NCBI GenBank assembly: GCA_963774935.1
Contig: CAVZGO010000003.1
Span: 711,170-775,169 of the forward strand
Source of the DNA: CAVZGO01 sp963774935
GTDB lineage: Bacteria > Chloroflexota > Anaerolineae > Anaerolineales > UBA4823
Reading direction: 5' to 3'
DNA length: 64,000 nucleotides
The notes beneath the pieces are model-generated. The model made no database searches, was not told where the DNA came from, and was given only the letters and a program-made list of their open reading frames with translations. The position numbers were made by a program, and so were the translations under genes. Numbering within the stretch: position 1 is the stretch's first letter; each line of letters starts with the position of its first letter. Positions 19,742 through 28,065 of the stretch are shown piece after piece.

Positions 19742-20986
19742 TCAATGCGTGCCGGGTGGGAAGAGCCAGTTCCACACCCTGGCGTAGCGTGGGATGTTGC
19801 TGCGCTGGCAGTCCGGGTTGATATTCCCCAGCTCGACTGCGCACCAGTAAGGCAGCAATTGACCGGGCAGGATGGCAGGCACGGAGAAAATCGTCTCCTC
19901 AACATCGGGAACGCGGATGACTTCATCCACCATGTGAGAGATTTGCTGGTCGCTTTCGGTGACAATCGCAATAGAAGGTGACTTCAACATCTGGGTCACC
20001 TTAGCGATATCCAGCATGCGTTCATAGGAGCTGCCTGGTGGGGCTAGCAGGATGGTGTGGATCTGCTCATCGGTCAGTCCCAGGGCACCGTGAATGTGGC
20101 GTCCCCAACACATCGCCCGCGTGGGGATGTGAGCCATCTCTTCGAATTTGAGCGAAAGCTCTTCAGCCGTGCCCAGGTGCGGTCCGGATCCAACGGTGAG
20201 AATCGCACGGGCATGCTTCAGACGCCGGGCGATGGAATGGCAGCGTGCGTCCACAGCGTCAAACTGCGCATCGAACCAGTCCCCCACTGAAAGAAGCTGC
20301 TGCTTCAGGTCCGCATAATCGAAAGCACCTGGATGGATGCGCTCCCCGATTTCCAGCGCCAGCAGGATCGAAGCTGCCAGCCGGGTAGCATAGTGGAAGG
20401 TATCCGAGCCGCCGGTGTCATAGCCACCGGCGCAGACGATGTTGGCATCCGAGATTTTACTCAGCGGGCTGTTCTCTATGGAGGTAAATGCCAGGATATA
20501 TGCGCCGTTCTGCCTGGCTTTTTCGGCAGCCCTGTTGGAATCGGGCGTCGATCCGCTGCCCGAATAAGCCATGAATACCGTATTTTTGAAATCATATGGT
20601 TTCGCGTATAACTGGAATTCAACCGCATCTTCCTGGTCTGCCATAATCCCGGCAAACTTCCAGTAGGCGTAAGCCGCCACCTGGGCGACAAATTGCGAAG
20701 TACCCAGCCCTGATCCGACGATGTGCATCACGTCCCGCTTCACCAGCTCCTCGGCGATCTGCGGGATGAGCTGCGCATTTTGCGCCAGCGTATCGCGGAT
20801 TGCCTTACCTTCAATGCGGATATCATGGTAAAGGTTAAATGGATGCTGGGTTTGCGGCTCAGTTCCCAGCGCCTTGTACATAATGGGGTACTCAGCGGTC
20901 CCCTCGATCAAGGATTCTGCTTTACTGGTATCAATGCCCCATGTTTTAACGCGATAGCCTGTTTTTCTCAATTCGTCATCGTCCAT
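19742..20986 (-). CDS. Double-SIS-domain sugar isomerase/deglycase-like protein
   Basis: A 414-residue protein with two sugar isomerase (SIS) domains. The first begins near VMHIVGSGLGTSQFVAQVAA and YSGSGSTPDSNRAAEKAR; the second has AILTVGSGPHLGTAEELSLK and FEEMAHIPTRAMCWGRHIHG. This is the arrangement of GlmS C-terminal halves, AgaS and FrlB. The pairing with a PfkB kinase and a CUT2 transporter points to an amino-sugar isomerase/deaminase or an Amadori-product deglycase (inference). The start overlaps the end of the upstream ABC ATPase gene by 19 nt, so translation is probably coupled. Confidence 0.83.
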   Translation of the reverse strand: MDDDELRKTGYRVKTWGIDTSKAESLIEGTAEYPIMYKALGTEPQTQHPFNLYHDIRIEGKAIRDTLAQNAQLIPQIAEELVKRDVMHIVGSGLGTSQFVAQVAAYAYWKFAGIMADQEDAVEFQLYAKPYDFKNTVFMAYSGSGSTPDSNRAAEKARQNGAYILAFTSIENSPLSKISDANIVCAGGYDTGGSDTFHYATRLAASILLALEIGERIHPGAFDYADLKQQLLSVGDWFDAQFDAVDARCHSIARRLKHARAILTVGSGPHLGTAEELSLKFEEMAHIPTRAMCWGRHIHGALGLTDEQIHTILLAPPGSSYERMLDIAKVTQMLKSPSIAIVTESDQQISHMVDEVIRVPDVEETIFSVPAILPGQLLPYWCAVELGNINPDCQRSNIPRYARVWNWLFPPGTH

Positions 20987-22488
20987 GCTGGTTTCTCCTT
21001 TTTCTGTCCAAAAGTAAATTGCAATATTTCTTCTTCGTTCATCAGGTCCGGTTGATCCAGAATCGCCTGGATCTGACCGTTAAATAACACAATAATGCGG
21101 TGAGCCAGGCCGATGATTTCGGAAATTTCGGATGAAACTAAAATAATCGCCACTCCCTGCGAAGACAGGGTGTGAATTAATTTATAGATCTCGAACTTAA
21201 CTCCCACGTCGATGCCCTGGGTCGGCTCAACCAGCAAGAGGATTTGGGAACCGGTCGCCAGCCACTTAGCCAGCGATACCTTTTGCTGGTTTCCACCGCT
21301 CAAGTTGCGCACAAGCTGCTCCAAGGACGGCGTACGGATATCCAGTCCATCCACCTGGCGCTGCGCCATTGCAGCCTCCTGGTTGAATTGAATAAATCCC
21401 AGGAAACGAGCCAGCCCTGGCAGCGAGGGCAAGGATATGTTCCGGCGTACAGGGAGCTCTTCGAGCACGCCCTCCTTTTTGCGGTCTTCCGGCATGTAGC
21501 CTAAGCGATTATTCTTCGCCCGGGAGGGGTCTGGATTATATTTATCACCGTTCAGGTAGACCTGTCCCGAATCGATCGGCCAGTCGCCGATTAAAGCCTT
21601 GACCAATTCAACCTTCCCCGAACCCGCCAGACCGGTAATGGCAAGCACCTCTCCCCGCCGTATGCTGAAGGATATTTCCTTCAGGATATCCGAAGAATTA
21701 ATCGCTTCGAGGCGCAGCACTTCCTCCCCCAGTTCCCAGTTCTTGGGTGGGAAAACACCAACAATCTTTCTGCCGATCATGTCGTTAATCAACGAGTCAG
21801 GCGTTACTTGCGATACCGGGGCGGTGCGCACGTGTTTGCCATCTCGCAGGATGGTAACTGTGTCTGCAAGCCGGAAAATCTCTTTCAAGCGATGAGAGAC
21901 ATACAGGATTGTTACGCCCTGCTTCTTCAGCACAGCGATGGTATTGAATAATGCCTCGCTCTCAAACTCATTAAGCGCCGCAGTTGGCTCGTCCATAATC
22001 AACAGCGTACACTGGTTGGTGAGAGCTTTTGCTATCTCTACCGCTTGTTTCTCACTGACCTTCAGATCTCCCAGCAAGGCATCCAGCGGGATATGGCTTG
22101 CTTTCAGGGTTGCCAGAACAGCAGCAGCTTTTTCCCTGGCTGACTTTTCATCCAGGAAGCCGAGCCGGCTCGGTTCCTTGCCAACATAGATATTCGATAC
22201 CACGCTGCGAGAGGGCAGCAGGTTAAGCTCCTGATAGATTGTCGAAACACCCGCCCGAATCGCTTCACTTGGATCCTTAGGTGCGAACGCTTTGTTTTCA
22301 AACGTGATCTGCCCTGAATCGGCTGCCAGCGCTCCGGAGAGTATTTTCATGAGCGTGGACTTCCCCGCGCCATTTGATCCCACCAGGGCATGCACCACTC
22401 CCGGCATCACGCCAAATGAAACACCATCCAGGGCTTGTACACCCGGAAATGCGCGGCTGATATCTTTCAGAACCAGAATCTCATCCAT
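20968..22488 (-). CDS. CUT2-type sugar ABC transporter, tandem ATPase (RbsA-like)
   Basis: A 506-residue ATPase with two nucleotide-binding halves, as in RbsA/XylG/MglA. The first half has Walker A VGSNGAGKST (residues 36-45) and Walker B LLIMDEPTAAL. The second has the degenerate P-loop GLAGSGKVELVKAL, LSGGNQQKVSLAKWLATG and LLLVEPTQGIDVG. It provides energy for sugar uptake with the adjacent permease and binding protein. The permease stop lies 7 nt upstream. Confidence 0.93.
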   Translation of the reverse strand: MDEILVLKDISRAFPGVQALDGVSFGVMPGVVHALVGSNGAGKSTLMKILSGALAADSGQITFENKAFAPKDPSEAIRAGVSTIYQELNLLPSRSVVSNIYVGKEPSRLGFLDEKSAREKAAAVLATLKASHIPLDALLGDLKVSEKQAVEIAKALTNQCTLLIMDEPTAALNEFESEALFNTIAVLKKQGVTILYVSHRLKEIFRLADTVTILRDGKHVRTAPVSQVTPDSLINDMIGRKIVGVFPPKNWELGEEVLRLEAINSSDILKEISFSIRRGEVLAITGLAGSGKVELVKALIGDWPIDSGQVYLNGDKYNPDPSRAKNNRLGYMPEDRKKEGVLEELPVRRNISLPSLPGLARFLGFIQFNQEAAMAQRQVDGLDIRTPSLEQLVRNLSGGNQQKVSLAKWLATGSQILLLVEPTQGIDVGVKFEIYKLIHTLSSQGVAIILVSSEISEIIGLAHRIIVLFNGQIQAILDQPDLMNEEEILQFTFGQKKEKPAWTMTN

Positions 22489-22495
22489 GCCAGTC

Positions 22496-23461
22496 TCATC
22501 TGCGCCGGTAGCGCAGGCGATCGAGCGAAAGGGCGATAATCAGGATCAACCCGGAAACTACACCCTGCACATAGATCGAGATGCCCAATAAAACCATACC
22601 GTTGGTGATGGTCACGAGAAAAATGGATGCCAGAAGTGTATTTTGGATTTTACCCTTGCCACCACTCAGGCTGATCCCACCCAGGATCACGGCTGTCAAA
22701 ATGGGAAATAAGAATTCTGCGCCCATACTGGAGGTAGCTGATCCCTGCCGGGAAGCCTGCATAAGACCGCTGAAGCCAGCCAGCAGCCCGGCGATGACAA
22801 AAACAAGTATCTTCGTGCGATCAACCTTGATTCCCGCCAGCCAGGAGGCTTTGTCATTATTGCCAATGGCATAGATGTGGGCGCCGAAAACTGTTTTATT
22901 CAAGATCAGATAGAAAACAAAATAGAAGAGCAGCATCAAGATGACCGGGATCGGGATCGGCCCAATGTAGCCCCTGGCTAGAAAAGCAATGCTGTCCAGC
23001 TCTGGTCCCACGATGGTCTTTCCCTGGGTGTAGGCCAGCGCCAGACCACCCAGCAAAGTCATCATCCCGAGCGTGGCGATGACTGCATTAATCCGCACGA
23101 CGGTCACCAAAAAACCGTTGATCAACCCGATCAGACCTCCCACCAGAATACAGATCAAAGCAGCTATCGCAGGAGGCACGTTGTAGTTCACCATCAAGCT
23201 AGCCGCGACGATCCCGGAAAATCCAAGAATCGCTCCCAAAGAGACATCCATTCCTCCCAGGAGCATTACCAACATCTCGCCAATTGCCACGATGCTGACG
23301 ATGGCTGATTGGCGTAGCACTGTGAAGATGTTAGCCGCTGTTAAAAATGTGTCGGTAGCTAACGATAGAAAGACCACCCATGCGACAAATATAAGGATAA
23401 AACCATTCTCTCCGATAAGTGCAATCACCTTCGGTCGATTGATTTGGGCACGCGCAAGCAT
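22496..23461 (-). CDS. CUT2-type sugar ABC transporter permease (RbsC-like)
   Basis: A 321-residue integral membrane protein of the branched-chain/ribose permease fold, with about eight to ten hydrophobic helices. Family features are SIVAIGEMLVMLLGGMDVSLGAILG near residues 55-80, INAVIATLGMMTLLGGLALAYTQG, YAIGNNDKASWLAGIKVDRT and ILTAVILGGISLSGGKGKI. It lies between the binding-protein and ATPase genes and should form a homodimeric channel. The substrate cannot be read from it. Confidence 0.93.
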   Translation of the reverse strand: MLARAQINRPKVIALIGENGFILIFVAWVVFLSLATDTFLTAANIFTVLRQSAIVSIVAIGEMLVMLLGGMDVSLGAILGFSGIVAASLMVNYNVPPAIAALICILVGGLIGLINGFLVTVVRINAVIATLGMMTLLGGLALAYTQGKTIVGPELDSIAFLARGYIGPIPIPVILMLLFYFVFYLILNKTVFGAHIYAIGNNDKASWLAGIKVDRTKILVFVIAGLLAGFSGLMQASRQGSATSSMGAEFLFPILTAVILGGISLSGGKGKIQNTLLASIFLVTITNGMVLLGISIYVQGVVSGLILIIALSLDRLRYRRR

Positions 23462-23524
23462 GCTTCCTCCTGCGATGATTTGGGAGGAGCTAATCCGGCT
23501 CCTCCCAAACCAGAGTGCAATGTT

Positions 23525-24544
23525 TTACTTTAGTGTTTCTGCAGTGATCTTAACCACGGGTACCTTGATATCTTTAGGAACCGTGGCAGCTGCCAGGAGC
23601 TTTACAGCAGCATTGATCGCCATGATGCCGGTTTCTCCCGGATTGGTGTCAACCGTGCCGTAGTACATGCCCCCCGCCTTGATCAGATCCTTGGCGTTCG
23701 CTTCGGCATCGATACCCACGATGATCGTCATGGCAGGGTCTTTACCGGCAGCTTCCAGTGCCGTGAGCGCGCCGTATGCCCCGGCATCATTAATACTTGC
23801 CACCACATTGATATCCGGGAACGCCTGCAGAGCATTTTCCATGGATGTCTGCCCAAAATCGGTCGTCCCACCTTTATAGCGACCAACGATATTGGCATTG
23901 GCTGCTTTCTCTTTCAGGCATTTCTCGATATTGTCCGCCCGAATGACCACGTTCGGCAGATCAGGGTAATCCAGGACAGCAACCTCAGCCTCACCGCCCA
24001 GCCTGGCGTTGATGGCTTCGGCAGCCAGCTCACCCGCTGCGCAGCCTAAATCGGAGTCCTCGATGCTGATGCCGATGCCGTTGATGGCTGATTCGCGACC
24101 GGAGGTTTGCACAATATACACCCCCTGCGCCACGGCGGCTTCCAGGGCAGGCTTGACCACGGCTGGATCGAGCACACAGATCACGATCACTTTCGCACCA
24201 GCCGAAACAAAGTTCTCGATCGCCGAGATTTGGGCTTCAGCTTTTGCCTGAGGATCAGACACTTCGGCTGTAAAGCCCAGCTCCTCAGCACGCGCCAGGG
24301 CGGAATTGGCTACCGTGGAGTGATATTCTGAGCCCATCGTGCAAGGTATGACGCCAATCTTCCCGGTGCCAATCGCCTTGAGGGCTGCCTCGACTTCGGC
24401 GTCGGTAGGCACCAGGTCGGCAGCCTCGCCCAGCGAATCGGTGAGTAAGGTTGGCTGGGATGGAGCTGGAGGCTCGGTGGGCGTCGCAGTCGTGCAAGCC
24501 GTCAATAGGGTAGCCACAATCAACAACAAAACAAGCTTTTTCAT
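23525..24544 (-). CDS. Sugar ABC transporter substrate-binding lipoprotein (RbsB-like)
   Basis: A 339-residue periplasmic-binding-protein type I fold protein exported as a lipoprotein. The signal peptide MKKLVLLLIVATLLTACTT has an LTAC lipobox, followed by a Pro/Thr-rich linker. The mature part has IGVIPCTMGSEYHSTVANSA, a central hinge and KVIVICVLDPAVVKPALEAA, typical of ribose/galactose-binding relatives. The ATG at 24544 is chosen over upstream in-frame codons because GAGAGGAGG lies just before it and the signal peptide starts there. Confidence 0.93.
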   Translation of the reverse strand: MKKLVLLLIVATLLTACTTATPTEPPAPSQPTLLTDSLGEAADLVPTDAEVEAALKAIGTGKIGVIPCTMGSEYHSTVANSALARAEELGFTAEVSDPQAKAEAQISAIENFVSAGAKVIVICVLDPAVVKPALEAAVAQGVYIVQTSGRESAINGIGISIEDSDLGCAAGELAAEAINARLGGEAEVAVLDYPDLPNVVIRADNIEKCLKEKAANANIVGRYKGGTTDFGQTSMENALQAFPDINVVASINDAGAYGALTALEAAGKDPAMTIIVGIDAEANAKDLIKAGGMYYGTVDTNPGETGIMAINAAVKLLAAATVPKDIKVPVVKITAETLK

Positions 24545-24610
24545 TTTTCCTCCTCTCAATGAGTTTGGTTGAACGATTATTATCATATTGTGTTGACGAA
24601 ATATTATCCT

Positions 24611-25606
24611 CTAACTCGCCGTGCGCCTCCTTTCGTGCGGATAATCCAGGATTGCTTGGGCAGATTGTTCATCTGTGACCAATACTTTGATCAAATGTCC
24701 GTTCAAAGCACCAATCAGGGGCTCGATTTTGTCAGCGCCCCCAGCCACTGCGATAGTCAATGCAGTAGAGCGCAAGTCATCCAATGTAATCCCCACAATC
24801 CGCTCCTGGAATGCGCTGGGGATTTCCACACCATGGATGTCAAAGAAACGGGCGCAGATATCGCCGACGCTGCCCGCCTTTTGTAATTGTTCGAGGTCCT
24901 GGGAATTAAAAATACCTGTGCGCGTGAAAATCAGATCGCTGGTCAGCGAGCCGACGCCAAAGAGATACAAATCCGCCTCGTGCGCCATTTTCAAGGCAGT
25001 ATCGATCATCGGATTCGCTTCAATCAGATCCTTGACAGATCCCGAGCCGAGGATGGCAGGTGCATTGAGAAATGACACCTTTGCATCGAAGGCGCTGGCT
25101 ATGGCGCGCGCCATCTGGTTGAAATCGATATCCATCGCCTCGTGACCCACGTTCCCCATCGCCTGGACGATGTTGGTATTAGGGATTTTCGCAGGACGCA
25201 GCCACTTGCAAACCTCATAGAGCGTCCTGCCCGAGCCGACGCACATGCGCAGCCCCGGGCGGACGACCTGCTCCAGGTAATGCGCGCCCAGGCGGGCGAT
25301 AGTTCGGCGCAATTGCTCGGCTGGCAAGTTAAATGCCGGCGCCACGATTGCTTCACGCAGCACCGGAAAACGCTCTTTCAGTTTCAGTTCGACCTGTGAG
25401 ATGCGCTGGTTGGGCGTGATCACCCTGAACTGCACCAGGTCAAGCTCTCGCGCCTGGGCAAGGTAGCGCGACACCTGTGAGCGTGAGATCCCCAGGCTCT
25501 GGGCAATCTTGCCCTGGTCGTGGTTCTGCTCGTAGTACGCCCGGGCAATCTCGACCAGCAGTTCAACCTTCTGAGTTTTGCTCACAGCCCTCCCGGTGGG
25601 TTTCAT
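24611..25606 (-). CDS. SorC-family transcriptional regulator
   Basis: Sugar-responsive regulator of the SorC/DeoR-like group. The N-terminal helix-turn-helix is QGKIAQSLGISRSQVSRYLA, and the C-terminal sugar-binding domain includes GLRMCVGSGRTLYEVCKWL, AMGNVGHEAMDI and DLYLFGVGSL. The ATG at 25606 is preceded by GGGAG; a TTG at 25624 is possible but falls inside the operator palindrome. It heads the transporter-SIS-kinase operon and probably controls it and itself. Confidence 0.9.
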   Translation of the reverse strand: MKPTGRAVSKTQKVELLVEIARAYYEQNHDQGKIAQSLGISRSQVSRYLAQARELDLVQFRVITPNQRISQVELKLKERFPVLREAIVAPAFNLPAEQLRRTIARLGAHYLEQVVRPGLRMCVGSGRTLYEVCKWLRPAKIPNTNIVQAMGNVGHEAMDIDFNQMARAIASAFDAKVSFLNAPAILGSGSVKDLIEANPMIDTALKMAHEADLYLFGVGSLTSDLIFTRTGIFNSQDLEQLQKAGSVGDICARFFDIHGVEIPSAFQERIVGITLDDLRSTALTIAVAGGADKIEPLIGALNGHLIKVLVTDEQSAQAILDYPHERRRTAS

Positions 25607-25622
25607 GCCAGCTCCCAAATGC

Positions 25623-25644
25623 AATTATTTGCATACAAATAATT
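25623..25644. promoter_or_regulatory. Palindromic operator at the SorC promoter
   Basis: Perfect 9-bp inverted repeat, AATTATTTG-CATA-CAAATAATT, starting 17 nt upstream of the sorC-type ATG and directly downstream of a good promoter. It is a strong candidate for SorC autoregulatory binding. Confidence 0.75.
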
Positions 25645-25652
25645 ACATAAAT

Positions 25653-25680
25653 ACTATAGCAGAAAATTTGGAAAAATCAA
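25653..25680 (-). promoter_or_regulatory. Promoter of the SorC/sugar-transport operon
   Basis: TTGATT (25680-25675) and TATAGT (25658-25653) with a 16-bp spacer on the minus strand. The predicted start point falls at the edge of the palindromic operator, so a bound regulator would block initiation. Confidence 0.6.
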
Positions 25681-25829
25681 CGGGGATTCTATATTTTCCA
25701 CAATTAACTTGGAAGCTGTCTCTCGAAACCCTCTCCTCCCTCGCCGCCATCCTGCTCTCCACAAGAACATGATATAGCGTAAAGTGGACGAGATTCGGGT
25801 CGCCAGCCCCGCAACAATATTCGCGATGC

Positions 25830-26843
25830 TCAGTCTTGCAGACTGTCGTTACTTGGAATACCGCTGCCGGCCAGGAGGCGAGGAATATCGCCATTGATCT
25901 CCAGCCCAGCGTGGCGGCCAGTGCCTTCGAACAATACCTCCCCACCGTGTGCGCTCAGGCGTACGTGCAGCACAGCGTCCAGCGTTTCATCGACGCGCTT
26001 ACCCATGTCATGGCGGGTTGGGCCGTAGATCAGCCCGCCGCCAGCCTGGATTGCCTGCATTTCCAGGCGCCGGTGGCGGTCAGCGACCACCCATTCCACA
26101 CGATTATCCTCGAGCGACAGGTGCTCGGTGCGGGCGCCGGTGTAGGTGGCAAAGCGCTGCAGGACGCCATTCTGCCACAGCCCGATGATGAAGCCGCGGA
26201 ATGCGTTTTTGAGCCAGGGGATCATGGCGATTGAAGCGGTCAGGCACACACCAGGCTGGGAGAAATGGTTGCTCTGGAACCAAATGTATCCAGCAGGGAA
26301 TGCCTGACCCCAATCTTTCTCGATGTAGCCGCGCCCACTGTCGAAGGCGTGGCGCTGACCATCTACATCGAGGGCGCCTTGCAAGGTGTGGTCGAAGCTG
26401 AGCACGCCGTGGTAACATTCCATGCCCGGTACCCAGGCGTACCAGCCCATGATGCCTGGGGAAAGCCAGCTGACGGGCCAGGGCTGCCCGCCGGAAAAGC
26501 GCAACTCCCCATGCAGCCGCCCAAGCGGCTCGGGGCGGTCCAGCGCCAGGCTAAGACCACCGGCGGTGAAATGGCTTTCACCGATCTGCAGGTCAAAGCG
26601 CTGGCGGTCGGCGTGAAACTGCTCCAGCGGGAAGACGTGGTATGCCGTGCGGCGGGTGTGCCCTTCGAGCACCTGAATAAAGGCATGCCCGTTCGCTCCC
26701 AGGAAGACGCCGGGGATGACCGCGTAACGCACATCTTCCGCCTGGTTGACCAGGCGGTAATACCAGCCCTCAAAAAATGGCGGGCGACGGTTGTGCCCGT
26801 GGTAGATCTCGGGGTGAAGCGTCTCATAGAGCCAGCGTTTCAT
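25830..26843 (-). CDS. Tocopherol-cyclase-like protein
   Basis: A 337-residue protein with the pattern of the tocopherol cyclase/lipocalin-like family: RPPFFEGWYYRLVNQ near the N-terminus, PGIMGWYAWVPGMECYHGV in the middle, and GRGYIEKDWGQAFPAGYIWF followed by QSNHF. The ATG at 26843 follows GGAGGCGG; the longer in-frame extension upstream lacks these features. Bacterial members are mostly uncharacterised, and real tocopherol synthesis is unlikely here, so a lipid- or terpenoid-binding role is only a guess. It is monocistronic between the sugar operon and tRNA-Ala. Confidence 0.75.
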   Translation of the reverse strand: MKRWLYETLHPEIYHGHNRRPPFFEGWYYRLVNQAEDVRYAVIPGVFLGANGHAFIQVLEGHTRRTAYHVFPLEQFHADRQRFDLQIGESHFTAGGLSLALDRPEPLGRLHGELRFSGGQPWPVSWLSPGIMGWYAWVPGMECYHGVLSFDHTLQGALDVDGQRHAFDSGRGYIEKDWGQAFPAGYIWFQSNHFSQPGVCLTASIAMIPWLKNAFRGFIIGLWQNGVLQRFATYTGARTEHLSLEDNRVEWVVADRHRRLEMQAIQAGGGLIYGPTRHDMGKRVDETLDAVLHVRLSAHGGEVLFEGTGRHAGLEINGDIPRLLAGSGIPSNDSLQD

Positions 26844-27131
26844 AAGCGAACCGCCTCCATCGTTGCAGGTATTTCCAGGCCAGCTTGCTCTGCAATCTTG
26901 CAGATCAGGCCGCTGAAGATCAGTAAACCCATTCCAGCCAGATGTCAATTCTACCATCTGGCTCGCTTGCATGTGTCTTCGGTGTTCCAGTTAGTCCCCA
27001 TGTACTCCGAATCACTCTGCTCCCGAGCATGCAAGAAGAAGCCGCCGAACCGTTCGACGGACTGGTCTCACGGACCGAAATCCCCCTCAACACCAACCCC
27101 TTACACCCTATATGTGGCAACTTAAACCACA
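26844..27131. other. Intergenic region without recognisable features
   Basis: Region between the tocopherol-cyclase-like gene start and the tRNA-Ala terminator. In-frame readings on both strands are short and have no ribosome-binding sites or family motifs. Nothing supportable was seen apart from the ribosome-binding site of the cyclase-like gene at its left edge. Confidence 0.5.
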
Positions 27132-27174
27132 AACCCCCATCACCTGGGGGTTCTGGGGGCTGAAAGGCAGCCCC
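27132..27174 (-). terminator. Two hairpins downstream of tRNA-Ala(CGC)
   Basis: On the minus strand, just after the tRNA, GGGGCTG...CAGCCCC (27174-27156) is followed by AACCCCC...GGGGGTT (27152-27132), then TTTGTGGTTTAAG. The second hairpin with its T-rich tail is a plausible intrinsic terminator. Confidence 0.7.
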
Positions 27175-27179
27175 TTAAG

Positions 27180-27252
27180 TGGACCTGGAGGGATTCGAAC
27201 CCTCGACCTCTTCAGTGCGATTGAAGCGCGCTCCCAACTGCGCTACAGGCCC
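27180..27252 (-). tRNA. tRNA-Ala (CGC anticodon)
   Basis: Complete cloverleaf on the minus strand. Acceptor is GGGCCTG/CAGGTCC, D-arm GCGC-AGTTGGGA-GCGC, and anticodon stem CTTCA/TGAAG with loop ATCGCAC (anticodon CGC). The T-arm is GAGGG-TTCGAAT-CCCTC with discriminator A. It is closely similar to the tRNA-Ala(GGC) at 15526 apart from the anticodon arm. Confidence 0.96.
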
Positions 27253-27316
27253 GTTTCCGAGCGAACAAAATTGTATCCGCATAAAGCAAGGCTGTCAAGC
27301 GTACTCGATTCGGTAT

Positions 27317-27970
27317 TTAATTCGTCGAGAATCCCCTCTCCAGCTCGCCGCCCTTGCTCAATGTCGCCTTCAGCAGCGCGTACTCCTGCCGTAGGATCAT
27401 GTTCATCCTTTGCAGCAGCTCCAGGTCGCTTTCCAGGGATAATATTTCCTGTTTTTGTGCGTTGGAGATCTGCAGCATCGAAGCAGTGGTATAAGCGAGC
27501 TCGACCGGCGCCGCTGCCAGTTTGCTGATCTCCACCTTCTCTTCATTGCCCGCAGATAACAGCTCCATATACCGCTCGATCCATTGGGATAAGCGCTTCG
27601 CTTCAGCTTCCACCTCATCCGGAGATGTGGTCAGCAGCGGAAAAGGCCGGATATCTCCCACCAGGTATGGCTGGAGATCTTTCTCAATCGCCATAATACG
27701 GACACGCTTTTCTCCAACTGCGACGATATTCATACGCCCATCTACCAGCCTTTGTACCTGGGTGATGCGTGCTGTGGTACCGATCCCATACGGCTCTGCC
27801 AGCTCCTTCAGGGCTTCGGCGCCCTGGCGGATCAGCGCCACCACAAATGGCTTGCTCAGATGGATGCAGTCGTCGATCATCGTGCGGTAACGCTTTTCAA
27901 AGATGTGCAGCCGCAGCGGTGCGCCAGGAAATAATACCGTGTGCAGTGGGAATAGTGGCATATCAATCAT
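27317..27970 (-). CDS. Lon N-terminal-domain (LonN/PUA-like) protein
   Basis: A stand-alone 217-residue protein equivalent to the substrate-recognition N-domain of Lon protease, without AAA+ or protease domains. It starts MPLFPLHTVLFPGAPLRLHI and continues with FEKRYRTMIDDC and YGIGTTARITQVQRLVDGRM, all typical of LonN. The C-terminal half is helical with coiled-coil character (LESDLELLQRMNMILRQEYA). Function is unknown; such proteins may bind unfolded clients. It is divergent from the peptidase gene, with under 100 bp between starts. Confidence 0.9.
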   Translation of the reverse strand: MIDMPLFPLHTVLFPGAPLRLHIFEKRYRTMIDDCIHLSKPFVVALIRQGAEALKELAEPYGIGTTARITQVQRLVDGRMNIVAVGEKRVRIMAIEKDLQPYLVGDIRPFPLLTTSPDEVEAEAKRLSQWIERYMELLSAGNEEKVEISKLAAAPVELAYTTASMLQISNAQKQEILSLESDLELLQRMNMILRQEYALLKATLSKGGELERGFSTN

Positions 27971-27999
27971 GGCACCATTTTAACACGCCCGGGCAAAAA

Positions 28000-28026
28000 T
28001 TGCGCACTGGCGGAATGCGCTATAAT
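28000..28026 (+). promoter_or_regulatory. Promoter of the peptidase-esterase-MFS operon
   Basis: A perfect TATAAT at 28021-28026 with TTGCGC at 28000-28005 (15-bp spacer), 40 nt upstream of the start codon. Confidence 0.6.
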
Positions 28027-28065
28027 ACCCATCACCTCACCCATTTCGAAAATCTGGAGGAAAGT

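Noticed and set aside
27769..28065. Long N-terminal extension of the Xaa-Pro peptidase
   Set aside because: It runs back over the divergent LonN gene and the TATAAT promoter; the ATG at 28066 has a strong ribosome-binding site and the family-typical N-terminus.
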